DNA from: CAVXFS01 sp049582805
Lineage (GTDB): Bacteria > Pseudomonadota > Gammaproteobacteria > Burkholderiales > Gallionellaceae
Direction of reading: 5' to 3'
NCBI GenBank assembly: GCA_049582805.1
Contig: JBAUUR010000003.1
Location: 1 to 13,823 of the forward strand
Length of the DNA: 13,823 bases
Shown: piece by piece, positions 7,273 through 13,484 of the stretch
Numbering within the stretch: position 1 is the stretch's first letter
Layout of the letters: every line of letters starts with the position of its first letter
Made by a program: the position numbers and the translations under genes
The notes under the pieces: generated by a model
The model's input: the letters and a program-made list of their open reading frames with translations, nothing else
Told to the model about the DNA's origin: nothing
The model's database searches: none

Positions 7273-7460
7273 TTTGTCCTTTTCCTGTTAAAACCCGCAT
7301 GAAATGGACGTTTCAATCATGTTGCATATTTTTTAAACTGGAAAAATATATAATAGAAACAAAACCATAACGTAAGTTCCTGACTGCCAAGGCGGTTGAT
7401 CTGTCGCAAAGTGGCGTAATTGCTGAGATTGTGAATTACTGCGTGATGTCAAGATGATTT

Positions 7461-7489
7461 TTGAAAAAATTTGCGGATAGAAATCTTAT
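7461..7489 (+). promoter_or_regulatory. Candidate sigma-70 promoter for the exported-protein gene
   Basis: TTGAAA (7461-7466, 5/6 to consensus) and TCTTAT (7484-7489, 4/6) are separated by 17 bp. Transcription from about 7496 would give a leader of roughly 260 bases before the ATG at 7759, containing the inverted repeat at 7540-7590 and the small ORF at 7623-7712. The TATAAT at 7349-7354 is an alternative -10 but has no recognisable -35 at a normal distance. Confidence 0.3.
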
Positions 7490-7539
7490 GGTTAAGGGTA
7501 CCATCGCGCAGGAAAATTCAGTTCTGTTGTTTCACAGAA

Positions 7540-7590
7540 TAATTGGGAATTGTTGCGTTGCGCTAGCATAAAGCCAGCCTCTCCCAATTA
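7540..7590 (+). repeat. Spaced inverted repeat in the putative leader
   Basis: TAATTGGGA (7540-7548) and TCCCAATTA (7582-7590) are perfect 9-base inverted copies separated by 33 bases. In a transcript starting near 7496 they would form a stem with a large loop. No T-tract follows, so it is not an intrinsic terminator. It could be an RNA control element or a spaced protein-binding site. Confidence 0.35.
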
Positions 7591-7758
7591 ATGTGTTCAA
7601 CTGGCAGTGTGCTACAGGAGAGATGCATTTTTTCGAACCGAAGCGGGGCAATGAGGTAGGCAGTTTCCCAGTCGGGGAAGGGAAGCTATCATGCATTATG
7701 GAATGTCGGTGAAGGTACCAGGTTGAAAATTGGAAATATACAGGAGGGAAAATTTATC

Positions 7759-8430
7759 ATGAGAGATGTGGGTTCAGAAAACACGGGGATGTTCAGGCAG
7801 ATTGCAAGAATAGGATTGGTACTGATGCTGGCCTTTTGTCTAAAAGCTTATGCGGAAGTTCCATGGATAAGTTGGACAGAAGAAGTGCTGTTGCATGACG
7901 GCAGCAAGCTTGTGATGTGGGTGGGTCAGCGTCATGGGGGCGAAGCTGATAGGGGGGGATATCCCATTACGGAACAAGCGGTTTCCTTTTCCATCCCGGG
8001 ATCATCTGAAAAAATCGTCTGGCGCAGTACCTATAACGTGAAGAATACAATCCCTGACAATTTGAAACTGTTGGCTGTTGATGTGTTTGGCCAGGATGCT
8101 TATGTCGTTACTGCTCCGATTGGAAGAGGCATCGCCAAATGGCGAAGTCCCAACCCACCCTATGTATTTTTTAAATATGACGGCAAGAAATGGCAACGAG
8201 TCCCGATTGAAGATTTTCCTCCTGAAATCAAAGAGGCCAACGTTGTAATTGACACACGTCAGTTTGAAGAGCGCCTGACAGCCGGAAAGGACGTTATAAC
8301 GGCTGACCAGGTGAAGGCGATGAATGATGAATTAAAGGGATCGATCCCGCCGTACTGGACCGTCTTTACTCGTACGCCGCTGCAAAGAGCGAAGCGGAAA
8401 CCTGCGAATACCGGGGACGCGGAAGACTAG
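7759..8430 (+). CDS. Exported protein of unknown function
   Basis: A 223-residue protein with an N-terminal export signal: basic FRQIAR, hydrophobic IGLVLMLAFCL, and a likely signal peptidase I site after AYA (residues 30-32), leaving a periplasmic protein beginning EVPWISWTEEVLLHDGSKLV. The mature part has VSFSIPGSSEKIVW, LAVDVFGQDAYVVTAP, a proline-rich NPPYVFFKYDGKKWQRVP and a charged tail. The Trp/Tyr/Gly-rich beta-strand pattern resembles uncharacterised exported proteins I have seen in other betaproteobacteria; I assign no function. ATG 7759 is chosen because AGGAGGG (7742-7748) is ten bases upstream; a TTG at 7723 and an ATG at 7789 are alternatives, the last giving a more standard signal length. 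It appears to be transcribed alone and looks more AT-rich than its neighbours. A terminator hairpin follows 100 bp downstream. Confidence 0.8.
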   Translation: MRDVGSENTGMFRQIARIGLVLMLAFCLKAYAEVPWISWTEEVLLHDGSKLVMWVGQRHGGEADRGGYPITEQAVSFSIPGSSEKIVWRSTYNVKNTIPDNLKLLAVDVFGQDAYVVTAPIGRGIAKWRSPNPPYVFFKYDGKKWQRVPIEDFPPEIKEANVVIDTRQFEERLTAGKDVITADQVKAMNDELKGSIPPYWTVFTRTPLQRAKRKPANTGDAED

Positions 8431-8529
8431 GGAGAGTGCTTGATAGCAATGGTCGGCAGTTGTTGAGAGCATATAGCAAGGCCCCATGGTAAAAATGTCA
8501 AGTGGGTGTAATGCTCAAAGCAGGTTTGG

Positions 8530-8569
8530 CAATTCTCTCAATCAGCGACAGATTGAGAGAATTGTTTTT
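8530..8569 (+). terminator. Intrinsic terminator upstream of xseA
   Basis: A perfect 14-bp inverted repeat, CAATTCTCTCAATC (8530-8543) and GATTGAGAGAATTG (8551-8564), has a 7-nt loop and is followed at once by TTTTTG. It can end transcripts of the exported-protein gene, or act as an attenuator ahead of xseA. It lies inside the N-terminal extension that a GTG start at 8502 would give XseA, which argues against that start. The stem is fairly A/T-rich, so efficiency is uncertain. Confidence 0.8.
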
Positions 8570-8627
8570 GAACGCAAGCAAATACGGATTACGCTTTGTT
8601 GCGCAATCCAATGGCCGGGAATGGTGC

Positions 8628-9965
8628 ATGGTGGTCTTGGATAAAAACCAGGTATTGAGCGTACGCGAGTTGAATCTCCTGGCAAGACAATTGCTAGAGA
8701 ACAGCTTGCCGCTGCTTTGGGTGCGCGGAGAGATTTCCAATTTCACCCGGGCCGCTTCCGGTCACTGGTATTTTTCCCTGAAGGACGATCAGGCGCAGGT
8801 GCGCTGCGTGATGTTTCGCCACAAGAGCCAGTATCTGGACTGGCAACCCAGGAATGGCATGCAAGTGGAAGTTCTGGCGCTGGCTACCGTGTATGAGGCC
8901 CGCGGCGATTTCCAGTTGACGCTGGAACAGATGCGGCCTGCCGGGCTGGGGGCGCTGTATGAGGCGTTCGAGCGGTTGAAGAAGAAACTGGAAGGCGAGG
9001 GGCTGTTCGATGCCGCGCGCAAACGCCCATTGCCGTTCCTGCCGCATCAGATCGGCATCGTCACTTCGCCACAGGCCGCCGCGTTGCGCGATGTGCTGAC
9101 CACGCTTGCAAAACGCATGCCTGGCGTTCCCGTGGTGCTGTATCCGGTACCAGTGCAGGGTGAGGGAGCGGCGCAGAAAATAGCGCAGGCCATCCGCCAG
9201 GCGAATGAACGCGCCGAGTGCGACGTGCTGATCGTGTGCCGGGGCGGCGGCAGCATCGAGGACTTGTGGGCGTTCAACGAAGAGATAGTGGCGCGCGCCA
9301 TCGCCGCCAGCGCCATTCCGGTGGTCAGCGGGGTGGGGCACGAGACCGATTTCACGATCGCCGATTTCGTTGCCGACGAACGTGCGCCGACCCCCACCGC
9401 AGCCGCGCAGCACGTCGTGCCGGAACGCGATTCCCTGCTGGGAACCTTGCGCAATTTGGCGCAACACCTGCTGCGCGCACAGCGCAACCGTCTGCAGAAT
9501 GCGATGCAGGGGGTGGATTTTTTGCAGCGTCGCCTGGTGCATCCCGCGCAGCAGTTGCAAAGCACAGCGCAGCAATTGCAGCAAGTGCAGCAGCGCATGC
9601 AGCGCGCCTTCGCCTATCGCCAGCAGCAGCAACATTGGCAATGGCAATCGCTGGCGCAACGCCTGCGCCAGGCAAGCGGCAACTTTGCCCGCCTGCAAGA
9701 CAGGCAATCCGGTCTGGCGGAACGTCTGATCAGGGCCATGCGCACAGCGCAAGCACAACGCCTGGCGCGCATCGAACACTTTGCACAAAGCCTGGCCTTG
9801 CTCAACCCGCAACAAGTCCTGTCGCGCGGCTATAGTTTGGTTCAGGACGCAAGTGGCAGGGTGGTGTCTGACGCAAATCTGTTGGCCATAGGCGCGGAGC
9901 TGCGCATCACCTTTGCGCATGGCTGGGCACGGACCGAGGTGAAGGAAAAGGGCGGCGCCGCTTAG
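8628..9965 (+). CDS. xseA: Exodeoxyribonuclease VII large subunit
   Basis: Catalytic subunit of exonuclease VII, which with several XseB subunits degrades single-stranded DNA from both ends in repair. The 445-residue product has an N-terminal OB-fold (about 1-100; VRGEISNFTRAASGHWYFSL), the catalytic domain (about 120-320; GIVTSPQAAALRDV, VCRGGGSIEDLWAFNEE, SGVGHETDFTIADFVADERAPTPTAAA), a long Gln-rich coiled coil (about 300-400) that would carry XseB, and the C-terminal LSRGYSLV motif. Asp155, Arg205, His238 and Asp241 fall at the same numbers as the catalytic residues reported for E. coli XseA. That supports ATG 8628, as do GGGA seven bases upstream and a terminator hairpin inside the longer frame from 8502. 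No xseB is nearby. Confidence 0.95.
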   Translation: MVVLDKNQVLSVRELNLLARQLLENSLPLLWVRGEISNFTRAASGHWYFSLKDDQAQVRCVMFRHKSQYLDWQPRNGMQVEVLALATVYEARGDFQLTLEQMRPAGLGALYEAFERLKKKLEGEGLFDAARKRPLPFLPHQIGIVTSPQAAALRDVLTTLAKRMPGVPVVLYPVPVQGEGAAQKIAQAIRQANERAECDVLIVCRGGGSIEDLWAFNEEIVARAIAASAIPVVSGVGHETDFTIADFVADERAPTPTAAAQHVVPERDSLLGTLRNLAQHLLRAQRNRLQNAMQGVDFLQRRLVHPAQQLQSTAQQLQQVQQRMQRAFAYRQQQQHWQWQSLAQRLRQASGNFARLQDRQSGLAERLIRAMRTAQAQRLARIEHFAQSLALLNPQQVLSRGYSLVQDASGRVVSDANLLAIGAELRITFAHGWARTEVKEKGGAA

Positions 9966-9991
9966 CCTGAAAAAAGCTGGCAGGCGCAATC

Positions 9992-10140
9992 ATTCGCACA
10001 CAGCCGATTGTGCGTGCGAACACCCACAGGGTGCAAGAACCTCTGCGAGCTAAATTCGCACCTGCGAACCCATCAACTGCTTTTCCAGAGGTTGAGCGAT
10101 TTGGGTTAAAATTCGCGCCCGCACAAATCACCGGCGAACC
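9992..10140. repeat. Three spaced TTCGC...GCGAA palindromes
   Basis: Three inverted pairs lie in the gap before the glycosyltransferase gene. They are ATTCGCAC/GTGCGAAC (9992-9999 and 10014-10021), ATTCGCAC/TGCGAACC (10054-10061 and 10063-10070, with perfect core TTCGCA-CC-TGCGAA) and ATTCGCGC/GGCGAACC (10111-10118 and 10133-10140). Units start about 60 bases apart. The right arms all continue GCGAAC followed by C-rich bases, so this looks like degenerate tandem copies of one element. Either operator sites for a dimeric regulator or short palindromic repeats would fit. Confidence 0.5.
10107..10112 (+). promoter_or_regulatory. Possible -10 element of the Arn-like operon
   Basis: TAAAAT (10107-10112) matches the -10 consensus at five of six positions and lies 41 bp before the ATG at 10154. 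No good -35 is at 16-18 bp. The third palindrome unit (10111-10140) overlaps it, so a regulator bound there could block or activate initiation. Low confidence. Confidence 0.25.
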
Positions 10141-10153
10141 CCCGCATGAAGTC

Positions 10154-11812
10154 ATGGAACATCTGAACAAGTCCTGCACGGGCCGGCGCTGCCTCTTGCT
10201 GCTGCTGGCTGTAGCCGTCCTCTGGTTCATCAACATTGAATACCGCAAACTGATCAAGCCGGATGAAGGGCGCTATGCCGAGATTCCGCGCGAAATGGTG
10301 GCCAGCGGCGATTGGGTCACGCCGCGCCTGAACGACCTTAAATACTTCGAGAAACCGCCGCTGCAATACTGGGCGACCGCAACCGCTTACGAACTGTTCG
10401 GCGAGCATCAGTGGACATCGCGCCTGTGGGCTGCGCTGACCGGTTTTGCCGGGCTCATGCTGGTGTGGTTCGCCGGGACGCGGCTGTTTGGCAGGGAAGC
10501 CGGCTGCTACGCCGCCCTGTTGCTGGGTGGCAGTGCGCTGTACGTGCTGATGGCGCATATCAACACGCTGGACATGGGCGTGACGTTCTTCATCACGCTG
10601 GGTATTGTCGGTTTGCTGCTGGCGCAGCAGGAAGGCGCGGAGGCGCGCTCCCGGCGCAACTGGATGTATGTTGCATGGGTGGCGCTGGCGCTGGCGGTGC
10701 TGAGCAAGGGCCTGATGGGGTTGATCTTGCCGGGCGCTGCACTGTTCCTGTATTCACTCGCGCAACGCGACATCACGGTGTGGAAACGCATGCACTGGGG
10801 CATGGGGCTGTTTCTGTTCACGCTGGTTGCGGCGCCATGGTTCTATCTGGTGATGAAAGCCAATCCCGAGTTCTTCCAGAAATTTTTTATTTATGAGCAT
10901 TTCACGCGGTTCACCACCAAGGAACTTGGACGCTATCAGCCCTGGTATTACTTCGTGCCGGTGCTGCTGTTCGGCATGCTGCCGTGGACCGTGCTGATGT
11001 TCGACACCCTGCTGCATACCTGGAAAGAAAGTTACAGGACGGACAAGTCGTTCAACCCGGAACGCTTCCTGGTGGTGTGGGTGGTGTTCATCTACCTGTT
11101 CTTCTCGGTGTCCGGTTCCAAGCTGCCGTCTTACCTGTTGCCGATGTTCCCGGCGCTGGCGCTGTTGATGGGCAAGCAGGTCGCCGCGATGGACCAGCGC
11201 AGGCTGTTCCGGATGGTCGCACCGATGTTGCCGTTGATGGTTGTTGCACTGGGGCTGGCGCCATTCATCGCGCGCACGGCTGATACGCCACTGCAAGTGC
11301 AGATGTACAGCGAATATTCCCTGTGGCTCATCGCGGCTGCCACGGTCTGGCTGCTGGGCGTGATCGCTGCACTGCTATGGCTGCGGCGCAACCAGAAAAT
11401 GGCGGCGCTGCTTGTGCTGGCGCTCAGCACGCTGGGCGTCGCCCTGCTGGCGACATCCGGCTACAATGCGATCGCGAGGGAACGCTCCGCTTACCTGATC
11501 GCGGATGCGATCCGCCCTTATATCAAGCCCGGCATCCCGTTCTATTCGGTGGCCGATTACGAACAGACTTTGCCGTTCTATCTGAAGCGTACCTTCACTC
11601 TGGTTGCCTACCAGGATGAGATGGCGTTCGGTATCATGCAGGAGCCGCAGCGCTGGATCCCGGACATAGCCGGATTCATCAAGGCCTGGCAGGCGCAACC
11701 GGCAGCCTATGCGATCATGCCGGTGCGTATCTATCCGCAATTGCAAAGCGCAGGTTTGAAGATGAAAGTCATATACGAAGATACGTTGCACATCGTGGTG
11801 AGCAAGCCGTGA
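10154..11812 (+). CDS. ArnT/PMT-like membrane glycosyltransferase
   Basis: A 552-residue polytopic inner-membrane protein of the GT-C fold, PMT_2/ArnT-like type, which transfers a sugar from a polyprenyl-phosphate carrier to a periplasmic acceptor; in ArnT this is 4-amino-arabinose onto lipid A. After a first helix (about 13-28) comes the hallmark first periplasmic loop: D37-E38-x-R40-Y41-A42, then SGDWVTPRLNDL and YFEKPPLQYW (Lys67-Pro68-Pro69-Leu70). About a dozen membrane segments follow (e.g. LTGFAGLMLVWFAG, FLVVWVVFIYLFFSVSG) and then a soluble periplasmic C-terminal domain. The sequence SGSKLPSYLLPMFPALALL is also typical. ATG 10154 is chosen because the first helix follows directly; the frame is open back to 10010 but that part is repeat-derived. 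Its stop overlaps the next gene by four bases. The substrate is inferred from context only. Confidence 0.88.
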   Translation: MEHLNKSCTGRRCLLLLLAVAVLWFINIEYRKLIKPDEGRYAEIPREMVASGDWVTPRLNDLKYFEKPPLQYWATATAYELFGEHQWTSRLWAALTGFAGLMLVWFAGTRLFGREAGCYAALLLGGSALYVLMAHINTLDMGVTFFITLGIVGLLLAQQEGAEARSRRNWMYVAWVALALAVLSKGLMGLILPGAALFLYSLAQRDITVWKRMHWGMGLFLFTLVAAPWFYLVMKANPEFFQKFFIYEHFTRFTTKELGRYQPWYYFVPVLLFGMLPWTVLMFDTLLHTWKESYRTDKSFNPERFLVVWVVFIYLFFSVSGSKLPSYLLPMFPALALLMGKQVAAMDQRRLFRMVAPMLPLMVVALGLAPFIARTADTPLQVQMYSEYSLWLIAAATVWLLGVIAALLWLRRNQKMAALLVLALSTLGVALLATSGYNAIARERSAYLIADAIRPYIKPGIPFYSVADYEQTLPFYLKRTFTLVAYQDEMAFGIMQEPQRWIPDIAGFIKAWQAQPAAYAIMPVRIYPQLQSAGLKMKVIYEDTLHIVVSKP

Positions 11813-12180
11813 ACCTCGTCAGCTTCGGCCTGATATTCACCGGCGTGATGCTTAACGCCGCCGCGCAGATCCTGATGAAGGCGGGCACCAACGCGGTCGG
11901 CCATTTCGACTTCAGCTTGGAAAACATCCTGCCCGTCGGCTGGAAACTGGCGACCGAGTGGCATATCGCCGCTGCGCTGTTGTGCTATGCGCTGAGCGTG
12001 GTCATCTGGATACTCGCGCTGTCGCGGGTGCCTGTCAGCATCGCCTTCCCGATGCTGTCGATGGCTTATGTGGTGAATGCCGTCGCGGCCTATTACCTGC
12101 TGGGCGAAGCTTTCAATCCGACCAAGCTGATCGGCATGGCTGTTATCATTTTTGGTGTGATCATAATCTCCCGAGCATAA
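11809..12180 (+). CDS. Small four-helix membrane protein, ArnE/SMR-like flippase subunit
   Basis: A 123-residue protein with four membrane helices (about 3-22, 47-67, 74-95, 100-121) of the EamA/SMR superfamily. Landmarks are LNAAAQILMKAG in helix 1, LALSRVPVSIAFPMLSMAYV and LLGEAFNPTKLIGMAVIIFGV. Position 16 in helix 1 is Asn where proton-coupled multidrug SMR pumps such as EmrE have the essential Glu14, so drug efflux is unlikely. The closest functional model is ArnE/ArnF, which moves undecaprenyl-phosphate-aminoarabinose across the inner membrane. The neighbouring ArnT-like and ArnB-like genes support this. ArnE and ArnF usually work as a pair and only one such protein is present, so it may act as a homodimer. 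The GTG start at 11809 overlaps the preceding stop (GTGA). Confidence 0.8.
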   Translation: MNLVSFGLIFTGVMLNAAAQILMKAGTNAVGHFDFSLENILPVGWKLATEWHIAAALLCYALSVVIWILALSRVPVSIAFPMLSMAYVVNAVAAYYLLGEAFNPTKLIGMAVIIFGVIIISRA

Positions 12181-13302
12181 ATGAATAATATTTTCCTTCC
12201 CTTCTCCCGCCCAACCATCGACGAAGCGACCATCGCGGCGGTAGGCGACGTGCTGCGTTCCGGCTGGATCACCAGCGGCCCCAAGGTGCAGGAATTCGAG
12301 AAGCAGCTCTCTGCATACTTTGGCGGACGCCCGGTGCGCACCTTCAACTCCGGCACCTGCACCATGGAGATCGCCCTGCGCATCGCGGGCATCGGGGCAG
12401 ACGATGAAGTCATCACCACGCCGATCTCCTGGGTCGCCACCGCGAACGTGATCATCGAAGTCGGCGCCACACCGGTGTTCGCCGACATCGACCCGGTCAC
12501 GCGCAATATCGATCTCGACAAGGTAGAAGCCGCGATCACGACCAGGACCCGCGCGATCGTTCCGGTTTATCTGGCCGGCAAGCCCGTGGATATGGAGCGG
12601 CTGTATGCGATAGCAGCCAAGCACAAACTGCGCGTGGTCGAAGATGCCGCGCAAGCCATCGGTTCGACCTGGCATGGCAAGCCCATCGGTTCGTCCGGCG
12701 ATTTCGTCTCGTTCAGTTTTCAGGCCAACAAGAACATCACCACTTCCGAAGGCGGCTGTCTGGTGCTGAACAACGCCGAAGAAGCCGCGCTCGCGGAAAA
12801 ATACCGGCTGCAAGGGGTTACGCGCAGCGGCTGGGATGGCATCGAAGTGGACGTGCTGGGCGGCAAGTACAACATGACCGACATCGCTGCCGCGATCGGT
12901 CTGGGGCAGTTCGCCAAACTGGATGTAATCACCGCGCAGCGGCGCAAGCTGGCGCAGCATTATTTCACGACGCTGGGCAGGGATTTCGAGGCAAAGACCG
13001 GCGCGCAATTGCCGCCGCAGGATTTCACCAATACCAACTGGCACCTGTTCCAGGTCGTGCTGCCGGAGCGCATCACCCGAGCCGAATTCATGGCGCGCAT
13101 GAAGGACAGGAACATCGGTATCGGGTTCCACTATGCGCCAATCCATCTTTTCAAGTTATATCGCGCGCTGGGCTTCAGTGAAGGCATGTTCCCGGTCGCC
13201 GAGCGTGTCGGCAAGCAGATCGTCTCGTTGCCGATGTTCTATGCGATGGATGAAAGCGATGTCGAGCGCACCTGTGCGGCGATGTGCGAAATACTCGGTT
13301 GA
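12181..13302 (+). CDS. ArnB-like PLP-dependent sugar aminotransferase (DegT/DnrJ/EryC1/StrS family)
   Basis: A 373-residue cytoplasmic aminotransferase that would add an amino group to a nucleotide-linked 4-keto sugar with glutamate as donor. The start FLPFSRPTIDEATIAAV and LRSGWITSGPK closely follow ArnB (FLPFSRP..., ESGWITTGPK). VVEDAAQAIGS carries Asp155 for the PLP ring nitrogen. FQANKNITTSEGG holds Lys184, the Schiff-base lysine (Lys188 in Salmonella ArnB). YKYN-like GGKYNMTDIAAAIGLGQ and the C-terminal IGIGFHYAPIHLF are also family features. UDP-4-keto-pentose is the likely substrate, but other 4-keto sugars used by this family cannot be excluded. ATG 12181 follows the preceding stop directly. 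No arnA, arnC or arnD follows; the operon stops at a hairpin cluster. Confidence 0.9.
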   Translation: MNNIFLPFSRPTIDEATIAAVGDVLRSGWITSGPKVQEFEKQLSAYFGGRPVRTFNSGTCTMEIALRIAGIGADDEVITTPISWVATANVIIEVGATPVFADIDPVTRNIDLDKVEAAITTRTRAIVPVYLAGKPVDMERLYAIAAKHKLRVVEDAAQAIGSTWHGKPIGSSGDFVSFSFQANKNITTSEGGCLVLNNAEEAALAEKYRLQGVTRSGWDGIEVDVLGGKYNMTDIAAAIGLGQFAKLDVITAQRRKLAQHYFTTLGRDFEAKTGAQLPPQDFTNTNWHLFQVVLPERITRAEFMARMKDRNIGIGFHYAPIHLFKLYRALGFSEGMFPVAERVGKQIVSLPMFYAMDESDVERTCAAMCEILG

Positions 13303-13317
13303 GCGTGTGACATTGTG

Positions 13318-13348
13318 TAGGGTGTCAATAAGCGAAGCGCATTGCACC
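13318..13348 (+). repeat. REP-like hairpin, copy 1
   Basis: GTAGGG is followed by GGTG(T)CAAT (13321-13329), AAGCGAAGCGC and ATTGCACC (13341-13348). The arms pair over eight bases with one bulged T, and inner GCG/CGC adds three pairs. A similar sequence is found inverted at 13456-13480. The GTAGGGTGCAAT...ATTGCACC pattern looks like short palindromic repeats scattered in many proteobacterial genomes; this comparison is from memory. Confidence 0.55.
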
Positions 13349-13363
13349 GGATGTTTTGCGAGT

Positions 13364-13381
13364 TGGGTGACAAGTCACCCA
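13364..13381. repeat. Perfect 18-bp palindrome
   Basis: TGGGTGAC-AA-GTCACCCA is a perfect palindrome with 8-base arms and a 2-base centre. It can be a protein-binding site or a hairpin. No T-tract follows on either strand. It sits between the two REP-like copies. Confidence 0.55.
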
Positions 13382-13412
13382 TCCCCGCGAGCCCCATTTC
13401 ATTCGGCAGTGT

Positions 13413-13446
13413 CAATTTCTCAAGCTCGCAAGAGCTTAGAGAATTG
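13413..13446 (+). other. Imperfect 15-bp hairpin with GCAA tetraloop
   Basis: Arms 13413-13427 and 13432-13446 pair over 15 positions, with two C-A mismatches and two G-U pairs, closed by AAGCTC-GCAA-GAGCTT. GCAA is a GNRA tetraloop, a common stable RNA loop. The downstream bases are not T-rich, so this is a stable 3'-end or processing hairpin candidate rather than a standard terminator. It lies 111 bp after the aminotransferase stop. Confidence 0.5.
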
Positions 13447-13455
13447 CAAACCTTT

Positions 13456-13480
13456 GGTGCAACAATGATTGCGCCCTACG
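13456..13480 (-). repeat. REP-like hairpin, copy 2 (inverted)
   Basis: GGTGCAA (13456-13462) and TTGCGCC (13469-13475) pair over seven positions with one G-U and a six-base loop, followed by CTACG. Read on the minus strand this gives CGTAGGGCGCAATCATTG and then TTGCACC, the same GTAGGG[T/C]G..CAAT...TTGCACC pattern as copy 1. The two copies are head-to-head inverted, about 105 bp apart. Copy 2 ends five bases before the stop codon of the minus-strand gene. Confidence 0.5.
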
Positions 13481-13484
13481 CTCG

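Larger units (their letters stand above)
7035..7758. other. Large AT-rich intergenic region (724 bp)
   Basis: The longest stretch without a supported gene lies between divergent ppa and the exported-protein gene at 7759. It is visibly richer in A and T than its flanks. It contains an exact DnaA box, a TATAAT hexamer at 7349-7354 without a good -35, a better promoter candidate at 7461-7489, a spaced inverted repeat at 7540-7590 and a possible 29-codon ORF at 7623-7712. An open minus-strand frame at 7031-7300 has unconvincing composition and no ribosome site, and is not called. No tRNA or known riboswitch pattern was recognised. Confidence 0.7.

Noticed and set aside
7101..7299. Inverted repeat TGCGGGTTTT / AAAACCCGCA 180 bp apart
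   Set aside because: Ten-base arms so far apart are plausible by chance, and no boundary or element is associated.
7031..7300. Minus-strand frame of 89 codons upstream of ppa
   Set aside because: It overlaps the DnaA box and promoter region, lacks a ribosome site and has random-looking composition.
7200..7360. Chromosomal origin of replication
   Set aside because: Only one exact DnaA box is present and no replication-initiation genes flank it.
7600..7720. Cyclic-di-GMP or other known riboswitch
   Set aside because: A few GC-rich hairpin-like segments exist, but the conserved core of the c-di-GMP (GEMM) class was not found.
9955..9987. Terminator after xseA (GCGCC...GGCGC around the stop codon)
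   Set aside because: Only five closing pairs, a poorly paired interior and no T-tract downstream.
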